From: UBA1672 sp033851915
GTDB lineage: Bacteria; Pseudomonadota; Alphaproteobacteria; Micavibrionales; Micavibrionaceae
NCBI GenBank assembly: GCA_033851915.1
Contig: JAWSVM010000001.1
Location: 992,001 to 1,056,000 of the forward strand
Reading direction: 5' to 3'
DNA length: 64,000 bases
The notes beneath the pieces are model-generated. The model did no database searches. It was not told the DNA's origin and saw only the letters and a program-made list of their open reading frames with translations. This document shows positions 52,183 to 59,927 of this stretch, piece by piece. How positions within the stretch are numbered: position 1 is the stretch's first letter; every line of letters starts with the position of its first letter. Both the position numbers and the translations under genes were made by a program.

Positions 52183-54403
52183 ATATTTACAGGATTTATT
52201 AAATTATTTTAATCGATTTGTTGTCTATATACGTTCTAAAAGCGCTATTAAAATCTCCGGTGATGCGTTTGCTCTCTACATACAAAATCATAATACTGCT
52301 CTAAAGTTTTCGGCGATCATTGTCTGTTCTTTAGTCTTAGTGAAGATATATCTCTATGGCTTTCCGGGTAGTGTCAGAACATTGGTTATTATGACGGTGT
52401 TTTGCGGTATTGGCTCTTTTTCTGTGATGAACCAGCTCAGTTTATATAAAAAATGTCTGGATGAAGAATATTCATCTCGTGCGATTGTTGAGGGAGATAT
52501 TTTCTATAGGCTTATTCTAAACAAGCTTGGCTATACAATTCCATGGTTGCTCTATTTATTTTGGCCCATTAATGCAGTTTATTTTTATGACCATGTTCTT
52601 GGGTTTGCTTTTGTATTTTGTATTATCGCTATATATCCGTCAATTAGTGCCCCTGCATGGCCATTATTCCTATGGGATGTGGGTATTCATGTTGTCATTA
52701 TTCTGTTTATTACAATTTATCATTATAATATTCAGGAAACTCCGGTGGCAGGTTTCGTTATAATACTCTTTAGTTTTTACACAGGTGTTATTGCGTGGAA
52801 GTTAAACAGGACGTCGTATGAGCTGTTTAAAAAGAAAGCAGATTTGCAGTTGGCAATGGAAAATGCTCAACATGCCCATAAAGCCAAAACCGAGTTCCTT
52901 GCAATTATGTCTCATGAGATTAGAACCTCAATGAATGGCGTTATTGGTATGCTTGATTTTTTAAAGGGGATGAAGCTTACGAAAGAACAAAGCCGATGTA
53001 TTACAACGATAGATGAATGTTCTGATACGCTTATCAATACACTAAATGATGTTCTTGATTATTCGAAAATAGAGGCGGGGAAGTTTGATATTCGTCCGGT
53101 TAATTTTAATGTTCGAGAGTGGATGGAACGTATTGTTAATTTGTTTCGCGTTAGAGCCAAAAAAGAGAACATAGTTTTTAATATCCATATTGATGAACAC
53201 GTGCCAGAGGTTATTTATAATGATCCGAACAGGCTGCAGCAAATAACGGTTAATTTACTTAGTAATGCTTTTAAGTTCACCGATGATGGCGTGGTTTCTC
53301 TCCAGATCAGCTTTAACGGCAACCAGTTGTTAGGAAGCGTGCGGGTAGAAATAGAAGATACAGGCGTAGGTATTAGCGATAGTGATCAGAAGATGCTCTT
53401 TGAACAGTATAGCCAAATTACAAATGAAGACGGTTCCCAAAATAAAATTTCTTACCAAGGGACGGGATTGGGGCTGTTTATTTCTCAGCGGTTAGTGCGG
53501 CTATTGGGCGGAGATATCGGTGTAAAAAGCAAGAAGGGGGAGGGGAGTTTATTTTGGTATGAAATACCGTATGAGCAGCCCATTTCGGAAGATGAAGATG
53601 TTGATACTATCTTGGAAGGTAAGCACGAAACATATAGTATTTTGTTGGTAGATGATAACCGACTTAATCAGCAGATCGTAAGACGATATTTACAAAATAG
53701 GTCACATAAAGTTCTGAGCGCTCATAGTGGTCAGGACGCTTTTAGGTATTTGCAGCAAGGGCATTCTATTGATGCAATTTTAATGGATTTACAAATGCCA
53801 GATATCGATGGCATTGAAACAACATTGCAAATCAGAAGTCAATTCCATGATTATAATAACGTTCCGATTATTGCTCTGACAGCCAACTTAATGGCCGATA
53901 CTTTGAACAAGTGTTATGCCGCGGGGATGGTTGATTATATTGCTAAACCGATTAGAAAAGAACAATTTTTTCAAAAGCTATATTATCATATTGAAAAAGC
54001 AAAGTCTGAACCATCCATAAATAATAAGGGCGCGGAGCCTGATGATATAAGCATTTTCTCTCAGGCTATAGAAATGAAATTAGAGGAACTAACAGAAGAA
54101 TTCGGAAGAGATTATGCCCTCTATGTTATCAATGATCACTTGGTGGAAATGCAAAGCCTGATAGCAATAATCGGTTTTGCGTCTTTGAGCTATAATATGA
54201 AGAAAACAAAGCAATCTATCCATGATCTGATAACAATTAGCGGCAATATAGGTTTGCAAGAAACCTCCCGTCTTTGTGAGGAGGTAGAGGATAGATTTAA
54301 TAAATCACCCGCTAAAATGCCTAGATCTATGATTAGAAGGCTCTTGGCAAAAGCGAGAGATGAAAGAAGCCTTCTGCTATCACATCTTTCAAAGGTTGAT
54401 TAA
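52172..54403 (+). CDS. Hybrid sensor histidine kinase (HisKA-HATPase-REC-Hpt)
   Basis: A 743-residue protein. Five or six membrane helices lie in residues 45-200. HisKA has the His in SHEIRTSMNG (about residue 247), the ATPase has NLLSNAFKF and GTGLGLFI, the receiver has the Asp in ILMDLQMPDIDG (about 539), and the C-terminal Hpt has SIHDLITISGNIG (His about 683). This is a full phosphorelay like TorS/ArcB type kinases, paired with the OmpR-type regulator just upstream. The signal is not known. ATG 52154 is an alternative start. Confidence 0.85.
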   Translation: MKSEYLQDLLNYFNRFVVYIRSKSAIKISGDAFALYIQNHNTALKFSAIIVCSLVLVKIYLYGFPGSVRTLVIMTVFCGIGSFSVMNQLSLYKKCLDEEYSSRAIVEGDIFYRLILNKLGYTIPWLLYLFWPINAVYFYDHVLGFAFVFCIIAIYPSISAPAWPLFLWDVGIHVVIILFITIYHYNIQETPVAGFVIILFSFYTGVIAWKLNRTSYELFKKKADLQLAMENAQHAHKAKTEFLAIMSHEIRTSMNGVIGMLDFLKGMKLTKEQSRCITTIDECSDTLINTLNDVLDYSKIEAGKFDIRPVNFNVREWMERIVNLFRVRAKKENIVFNIHIDEHVPEVIYNDPNRLQQITVNLLSNAFKFTDDGVVSLQISFNGNQLLGSVRVEIEDTGVGISDSDQKMLFEQYSQITNEDGSQNKISYQGTGLGLFISQRLVRLLGGDIGVKSKKGEGSLFWYEIPYEQPISEDEDVDTILEGKHETYSILLVDDNRLNQQIVRRYLQNRSHKVLSAHSGQDAFRYLQQGHSIDAILMDLQMPDIDGIETTLQIRSQFHDYNNVPIIALTANLMADTLNKCYAAGMVDYIAKPIRKEQFFQKLYYHIEKAKSEPSINNKGAEPDDISIFSQAIEMKLEELTEEFGRDYALYVINDHLVEMQSLIAIIGFASLSYNMKKTKQSIHDLITISGNIGLQETSRLCEEVEDRFNKSPAKMPRSMIRRLLAKARDERSLLLSHLSKVD

Positions 54404-54405
54404 TT

Positions 54406-54438
54406 TTCTTACAAATTTCTTACAAATCCCTAACACAT
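54406..54438 (+). promoter_or_regulatory. Three 11-bp direct repeats, OmpR/PhoB-type operator
   Basis: TTCTTACAAAT at 54406-54416 is repeated exactly at 54417-54427, and a third degenerate copy follows at 54428-54438 (CCCTAACACAT, seven of eleven positions kept). OmpR-family regulators bind as head-to-tail dimers on repeats of this period. It lies right after the kinase stop and about 60 bp before the RTX ATG, so the adjacent regulator is a likely ligand. Confidence 0.6.
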
Positions 54439-54496
54439 GGTGTGCCCTGAAAATGGTTTAGTAAGCCATCGTAATAATCATGAGGAGTAAGAAATA

Positions 54497-55889
54497 ATGA
54501 CAATTTACAACCAACCTTTTTCACAAGTCTTGCAAGCAGCAATACTTTTGGATCAACAAATATCAAGTTGGACGCCGCAGCAAATTCAAGACTGGGCAAC
54601 CAATACCCCACAAGCTGTTGAAACGACAATATTGGACTATGGATATTGTTTAATTACTCACCCTGATTTCTCCACGGCTTCTCCGCAGGATCAACAAATT
54701 GCGCAGGACGTATTTAGATCTCATCTTGAAAATTTCGGGCAATATATTGCAACCCCAACATTAAGCAATATTTTATCTGACTTGGCGATAGCCGGAAACC
54801 TTGAGGGCGTTGACGCTGTTACGGATAATTTAAGTGATGATGTGCAAACTTTCATCGATCCATATACATGGAGCAATATCATCCAGTNNNNNNNNNNNNN
54901 NNNNNNNNNNNNNNNNNNNNNNNNNNNNNNNNNNNNNNNNNNNNNNNNNNNNNNNNNNNNNNNNNNNNNNNNNNNNTATGCAGATATTTCTATGTTGGTT
55001 GATATAGCCACGTTGGGTTATGTTATGGAGAATGCTGGTTTCCAAGGTAACATTGGTCTTATTGATGCGATCACGGATAGCTTGAGCGATGATGCCCAAA
55101 CCTACCTTCAGCCATCGACATGGAGCAATATCATCCAGTNNNNNNNNNNNNNNNNNNNNNNNNNNNNNNNNNNNNNNNNNNNNNNNNNNNNNNNNNNNNN
55201 NNNNNNNNNCAGATCATTCCTATGCAGATATCGCGACGTTGGTTGATATGGGACAGATGAACACAACAGTTCAAAATCTTGCATCGAACGATAATTTTGA
55301 TGCTGTTGATGCTGTACTTGATAACTTGAGCGCGAATGCGCTGACGTCTATTGATACGGTTGCTCTTGATGCTTCAGATGTTGCTGTTGGTTCAGATAGT
55401 TCAGATATCATCTGGGGTCTATTCGGTGGTACTGAAGCCTTGTATGGCCTTGGTGGCAATGATCTTCTCATTGGCGGCAGTGGCGATACGGCTCTATATG
55501 GTGGTGATGGTAATGACCGTCTCTATGATTTGGGTGGAAATGGTGATGATGTGATATCCGGTGGTGATGGTTCAGACCGCCTCTATGGTGGTGGTGGAGC
55601 GGACACATTTGTGTTCCGTGAAGGCGAAACCGGTGTCGATACTGTATTGGGCTTTAATTCTGGTGCAGGGGACCGTTTGGATATTACCAATTATCTAGAT
55701 CAGTTTGATCCGCTTCAAGATGCTATTAATGACTTTGTTATTCTTACGGAATCAAATGGCAGCACAACAGTTTCTATTGATATTGATGGAACAGGTTCTG
55801 GAGTGGCGCAAGATATCGCAGTATTGCGTGGTTCTACCGGTCTGGATATCACTGATGTGATTGATGTTGATACTGGAATAATTGTCTAA
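54497..55889 (+). CDS. RTX protein with repeats, type I secreted (interrupted by N-runs)
   Basis: One gene read across two assembly gaps. The N-part has repeating helical units (NLSDDVQTF, SLSDDAQTY, NLSANALTS, each near a TWSNIIQ element where present). The C-part has RTX repeats (GGTEALYGLGGNDLL) and a type I tail (GADTFVF, end DTGIIV). GAGGAG precedes the ATG. Crossing the first gap keeps frame; crossing the second needs a shift, so the true gap length differs from the printed 70 by an amount not divisible by three, or the gene is frameshifted. Treating it as one gene is the simplest reading. Confidence 0.75.
54888..54976. other. Run of 89 N
   Basis: An unresolved or masked stretch within the RTX gene, preceded by a sequence (TGGAGCAATATCATCCAGT) that also precedes the other gap, so it is probably a repeated unit. 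Confidence 0.95.
55140..55209. other. Run of 70 N
   Basis: A second unresolved stretch in the same gene; the reading frame does not continue across it at the printed length. Confidence 0.95.
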
Positions 55890-55915
55890 AACATAACTTA
55901 CTTTATTTTGTAGTA

Positions 55916-55951
55916 AACAGAGCCATATGTTGTGTGTGGCTCTGTTTTTTT
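55916..55951 (+). terminator. Rho-independent terminator after the second RTX gene
   Basis: AACAGAGCCA and TGGCTCTGTT form a perfect 10-bp stem with an 11-base loop, followed by a run of T. It may also partly serve the convergent ferredoxin gene. Confidence 0.85.
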
Positions 55952-55980
55952 ATTTACGGAAATACATACCTGCAGGTATT

Positions 55981-56283
55981 TTATGCCAAAGTAACGCGCA
56001 AGCCATCAAGCGTTTTATCCAAAATAATCTGGCAAGAGAGGCGAGAGTTTTTGTCGACATTGAAGGCTTCATCCAGCATTTCTTCTTCGTCGCTGCGCAT
56101 TGTGTGTAGCTTGCCTACCCAATCTTCATTGATATAAACATGGCATGTCGCGCAGGCACACGCGCCGCCGCACTCTGCTTTAATCGGGAAGCCGTAATCA
56201 CGGATAACCTCCATTAGTCTCCATCCTTCGATGGCTTCTAATTCGTGTTCTTTGCCGTCATGGCCGGTTAAATATATTTTCAT
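55981..56283 (-). CDS. [2Fe-2S] ferredoxin, adrenodoxin type
   Basis: A 100-residue protein with CGGACACATCHVYI (cluster Cys ligands) and a fourth Cys in RLSCQIIL, the spacing of adrenodoxin-type ferredoxins. It passes electrons between a reductase and a partner oxygenase or similar enzyme. It is convergent with the RTX gene. A 14-bp palindrome (ATACCTGCAGGTAT, 55966-55979) lies next to its stop. Confidence 0.9.
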   Translation of the reverse strand: MKIYLTGHDGKEHELEAIEGWRLMEVIRDYGFPIKAECGGACACATCHVYINEDWVGKLHTMRSDEEEMLDEAFNVDKNSRLSCQIILDKTLDGLRVTLA

Positions 56284-56307
56284 ATGTGCTTAAGTCTTGT
56301 CGCATTA

Positions 56308-56345
56308 GAAAAAGGCCGTGAGTCTCTAGGGAAGAGTCACGGCCT
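56308..56345 (-). terminator. Rho-independent terminator after the porin gene
   Basis: AGGCCGTGA and TCACGGCCT form a 9-bp perfect stem, followed by a T-run when read on the minus strand. It ends the porin transcript before the ferredoxin gene. Confidence 0.85.
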
Positions 56346-56364
56346 GCTCATTAAGTGTAATTTT

Positions 56365-57612
56365 TTAGAAGTTCACGCCGACCTGAAACCAGATTTTTTG
56401 CGTGTCGGTGTATGGTGTGTCATCTGCATTATAATCTGCATATTTCACAACGAAGTTAAGTTTTTCAAAGGGTTGGCCTTCGGGCAAAGTGAATGACTTC
56501 TTCACCGCCAGATCCAGTTCCGAGCCATAGTCACCAGTTTCGTTGCCATCAAACTCATGATAAACGGCAGTGATCTTTGTGCCGTCAATATACTGGCCAA
56601 CATTCGAGAACTTGTAAGATGCTTTTATGTATGCATCTTCAAGGCCATTTGCAGGTGTGCTTAAGAATTTATCAGCCCAGCCATTGAACTTATGGCCTGT
56701 TGCAAGCGGGGTTTGGAACGAGTCTGTACCATCACCGCCCAAGACTTCATAGCCTGCTTGTAATGTGAAGCCGTGACCGGAAATTCCGGGAGCGATGTGG
56801 TAATATTCTTCATCGTAACTTGATGTATTATTTCCGTGATTGCTTTGTGTTGCGGCTTCAGCTTCGTAGAAGAAAGACCAGTCATTATTAATCGCGCTCT
56901 TGCCGGTTAAGCGCACGCCATATGTCTTGGAGGATAGGGACGGTGCCAAATCAATATCCATCCAATATCCATAGCCTGTCACTGTAAGCCAATCAGCAAC
57001 GCTGTAACTGGCGTGGGCGGCGTGGGTTTCTGTGTCTAGGTCACCAAGTGGATGATCGCCGCCATTGATGCGGTTTACATTCCAGACGTAACCATATGCC
57101 AAAGCAAGGTTGGGGATGCTGGAATTTGTAATCAGGACAGAGTCAAATGTTTGGTCATTCTGACGCCAGCCAACGGTGCCGATATAACGTTGATTATCAA
57201 GGTTAATGCCTTGACGTCCGGCTGTGATCTTTGTGTTGGGTAATCCGCCCCATGAAAGCCATAACTGGTTTATTTCTGCTGTGTCAGGGTCGGCAACTGT
57301 GGGGAAGTTTGTTTTGCCGTTTACTGTGTCATTAAAGTCATCTGCGCCGAGTGTGTGGACAAACTGTCCTTCGAACAAGGCTTGAAAATCTTTGTATTCA
57401 CCTGTCTTGAAACCAATGTTCGTGCGTATCGTGGAGGCACGTGCATCTTCTGCGATGCCATCTTGATTAACAAATTCATAGCGATAACGAACTTGACCGA
57501 AAAAATTGCCATCCGTCACAATGCTTTTTACATCGTCGCCCGCAAAGGCAGGGTTGATGGATAGAACGGCACCGGAAACTAACAGCGCTTTGATAAGTGT
57601 GGATTTATACAT
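56365..57612 (-). CDS. Outer-membrane porin (alginate-export-like)
   Basis: A 415-residue protein with a signal peptide ending NPAFAG and a C-terminal aromatic residue (IWFQVGVNF), typical of outer-membrane barrels. Repeated aromatic strands (FFGQVRYRYEF, TVTGYGYWMDI) suggest a barrel of the AlgE-like/porin type. A TTGAT-N4-ATCAA box lies about 70 bp upstream, so it is probably FNR-controlled with the nitrate genes and may pass nitrate or other small solutes (inference). Confidence 0.75.
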   Translation of the reverse strand: MYKSTLIKALLVSGAVLSINPAFAGDDVKSIVTDGNFFGQVRYRYEFVNQDGIAEDARASTIRTNIGFKTGEYKDFQALFEGQFVHTLGADDFNDTVNGKTNFPTVADPDTAEINQLWLSWGGLPNTKITAGRQGINLDNQRYIGTVGWRQNDQTFDSVLITNSSIPNLALAYGYVWNVNRINGGDHPLGDLDTETHAAHASYSVADWLTVTGYGYWMDIDLAPSLSSKTYGVRLTGKSAINNDWSFFYEAEAATQSNHGNNTSSYDEEYYHIAPGISGHGFTLQAGYEVLGGDGTDSFQTPLATGHKFNGWADKFLSTPANGLEDAYIKASYKFSNVGQYIDGTKITAVYHEFDGNETGDYGSELDLAVKKSFTLPEGQPFEKLNFVVKYADYNADDTPYTDTQKIWFQVGVNF

Positions 57613-57675
57613 GAGATGTCCTTTAATTTACAAAAAACCATGAGGAAATCTATAATGCTTATTTCCGTTGTCACC

Positions 57676-57689
57676 TTGATCTGAATCAA
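57676..57689. promoter_or_regulatory. FNR-type box TTGATCTGAATCAA
   Basis: A perfect TTGAT-N4-ATCAA dyad, about 70 bp upstream of the porin ATG. Confidence 0.75.
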
Positions 57690-57725
57690 AAAAATATGAA
57701 CATTTTCTAATGTTTGTAATTGCAC

Positions 57726-57739
57726 TTGATTAGTATCAA
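57726..57739. promoter_or_regulatory. FNR-type box TTGATTAGTATCAA
   Basis: A perfect TTGAT-N4-ATCAA dyad centred about 65 bp upstream of the moeA ATG. Confidence 0.75.
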
Positions 57740-57797
57740 GGGCTTTACTGTGCAAAGTAATTTATATCAGAAGTTTGTTTAATAAAGAGGCGTGCAA

Positions 57798-59030
57798 ATG
57801 ATTACATATGATGAAGCAAAATCGATTGTTGTTGCAGCGGGCAGTGCTTATGCCCTTAAGACGGAGGTGGTCGCAACGGCGGATATTGTTGGCCATGTTT
57901 GTGCAAAGGATATTGATGCGCCGATTTCGGTTCAGCCATTTGATAATTCGGCGATGGATGGTTTTGCTGTGCGCTATGATGATGTGGTGCAGGTGGATGA
58001 GAATAGCACGGTGATGCTTAAGCGCGTGAGGGTTATTGCGGCGGGTGATCCTGTTCCTGAGGTTGGTATAAAATCCGGTGAATGCGCGCAAATCATGACG
58101 GGCGCGCCTGTTCCTGCGGGCGCGGATAGTGTCGTCCCCATTGAGTGTGTGTCTATGGATGGTGATGTGGTTGTGTTTACACAATCGGTTACTCAAGGAT
58201 CACATGTTAGAAAAGCAGGTGAAGATTTCCAAAAAGGGGAGGCTGTTCTAAAGCGTGGTGATGCTTTGGGGGCGCAACATATTATGGCGCTGGCAACGTT
58301 GGGTGTGGCTGAGGTTGAAGTGTTCAGGAAGCCGCGCGTTGCTTCTATCACGACGGGGAAAGAGTTGGTTGATGACTTGTCGAAATCATTGCAATCAGGG
58401 CAAATTTATAATTCGAATGGGCCTTATATAAAAGAGGCTCTCATCGCGTTTGGTGCGGAGGTTATCTCGTGCGGAACGGTTGCTGATGATTTGGATGTTT
58501 TTCAGGGAAAGCTAAAATGCATTATGAAGAATGACGTGGATATTGTTATCTCTACGGGTGCGGTTTCTGCGGGGGCGTTTGATTTTGTAAAAGAAGCGCT
58601 TGAGAATATTGGCGCGGAGATTTTATTTCATAAGGTTTTGGCGCGTCCGGGGAAACCAATTTTATGTGCGAAGCTGCCTAATGGGACGTTATATTTTGGG
58701 TTGCCGGGAAACCCTGCGGCCAGCTCGGTTGGTTTGCGTTTCTTTGTGGCTGCGGCGATGCGGGCGATGCGTTTACAAGAGGTGGAAAAGCCACAATATG
58801 CCAAGCTCATGATGCCGTTTTCCAAAAAAGAAGGTTGGCGCATGTTCTTGAAGGCAAAGACCGAAAGCTGGAATGATGGCTTAATGACCGTAGATTTATT
58901 TGCGGGGCAGGCGTCTTTTATGGTCAGTCCGTTTTTGCAAATGAATTGCTGGGCGGTGGCAAAAGAGGATGACAGCGCGTTAAAGGCGGGTGATATAATC
59001 GAGATTTATCCGTTATATCCTGATGCTTGA
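57798..59030 (+). CDS. moeA: Molybdopterin molybdenumtransferase MoeA
   Basis: A 410-residue protein. It has PFDNSAMDGFAVR near the start, MTGAPVPAGADSVVPIE, and the MoCF_biosynth motif STGAVSAGAFDFVKEAL, near-identical in form to MoeA. It inserts molybdenum into molybdopterin-AMP. GAGG lies eight bases before the ATG; a GTG six bases upstream is an alternative. It is convergent with the FNR gene and overlaps it by 25 bases. It would supply cofactor for NarG. Confidence 0.92.
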   Translation: MITYDEAKSIVVAAGSAYALKTEVVATADIVGHVCAKDIDAPISVQPFDNSAMDGFAVRYDDVVQVDENSTVMLKRVRVIAAGDPVPEVGIKSGECAQIMTGAPVPAGADSVVPIECVSMDGDVVVFTQSVTQGSHVRKAGEDFQKGEAVLKRGDALGAQHIMALATLGVAEVEVFRKPRVASITTGKELVDDLSKSLQSGQIYNSNGPYIKEALIAFGAEVISCGTVADDLDVFQGKLKCIMKNDVDIVISTGAVSAGAFDFVKEALENIGAEILFHKVLARPGKPILCAKLPNGTLYFGLPGNPAASSVGLRFFVAAAMRAMRLQEVEKPQYAKLMMPFSKKEGWRMFLKAKTESWNDGLMTVDLFAGQASFMVSPFLQMNCWAVAKEDDSALKAGDIIEIYPLYPDA

Positions 59031-59788
59031 AGAAGCGGGCAGTCGGGGCAGTCTTCTTGTTTCGTGCTGCTACATATATGCGCCAGATCAGGGTCACAGA
59101 AATGGCAGAGGCTGAAGGAGTCTTTCATTTTGATTGTTTCCCCTTGAACATCTATGCCCATGGTTTTTATTTTTGAGAGTGTGCGCGAAAAAGTTTCAGG
59201 GGTCATGCCTAAGTGGCTGGCAATCATGGACTTTTTGAAGGGAAGCTCAAATGACAAAGAGTTGTGTTTGTTCTCAAGATGTTGTTCTAACAGGTAATAC
59301 CCAACGCGTTGCACCGGTGATTTAATGGACATGCCATCAATTTGATGGAGGGCGGATTTGTAATGTCGTGTGACGACTTTAATGATGTTTGTTGCGAATT
59401 GTGTGTCTGCCAAGACATGGGTTTTTATAAATGCACTTGGGATAAGCAGGAGTTGCGCGTCATCAATAACCTGCACATTGATTGGTGAGGGGCCGCCCAT
59501 GAATATAACAGCCTCCATACAGCTATCCCCGTCCTTAAGAAGGCGAATGATAGACTCGTCGCCATCTTCATTTGTTCGTAAAGTTTTGAGGCTGCCTTTT
59601 ATAATCAGGTAAAGATGTGTCGGCGTGTCGCCTTGCTGTATTAATAAGCGTCCGGCTTCGTAGTCGTGAAGAATGGAATTCTCGAAAATGGCATGTAAAG
59701 ATGCCTCGCTCAGATTTTCAAAAATCTGGGGCTTTCTGTTTGCGTGCGGGGACATGTATGTCCGTAGAATCTTATCATCTATAATCAT
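59006..59788 (-). CDS. CRP/FNR-family regulator with C-terminal cysteine cluster
   Basis: A 260-residue protein. The cNMP-binding-like domain (LIIKGSLKTLRTNEDGDESII) is followed by a helix-turn-helix with MTPETFSRTLSKIK; Glu and the following Ser-Arg suit TTGAT recognition. Canonical FNR carries an N-terminal Cys cluster; here there is none. Instead residues 228, 231, 239, 247 and 250 are Cys at the C-terminus (CHFC, CSS, CPDC). It could bind a metal or Fe-S centre, so the sensing mode may differ. It is divergent from narK and has a TTGAT box upstream. Confidence 0.85.
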   Translation of the reverse strand: MIIDDKILRTYMSPHANRKPQIFENLSEASLHAIFENSILHDYEAGRLLIQQGDTPTHLYLIIKGSLKTLRTNEDGDESIIRLLKDGDSCMEAVIFMGGPSPINVQVIDDAQLLLIPSAFIKTHVLADTQFATNIIKVVTRHYKSALHQIDGMSIKSPVQRVGYYLLEQHLENKHNSLSFELPFKKSMIASHLGMTPETFSRTLSKIKTMGIDVQGETIKMKDSFSLCHFCDPDLAHICSSTKQEDCPDCPLLQASGYNG

Positions 59789-59822
59789 TAAGTGTTTATA
59801 AGCTTAACTATTTTATGACTAC

Positions 59823-59836
59823 TTGATCTCGATCAA
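59823..59836. promoter_or_regulatory. FNR-type box TTGATCTCGATCAA
   Basis: A perfect TTGAT-N4-ATCAA dyad, extended to ACTTGAT/ATCAAGT, centred about 98 bp upstream of narK and about 41 bp upstream of the regulator ATG. It may serve both. Confidence 0.8.
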
Positions 59837-59927
59837 GTTAAACACCATCACCCACATAGTAAAACCCTCGCGGTACTGAATAGAGTGTTCTAGTACCTCA
59901 TCTTTATTTAAAGGGTAGGGATCTATC

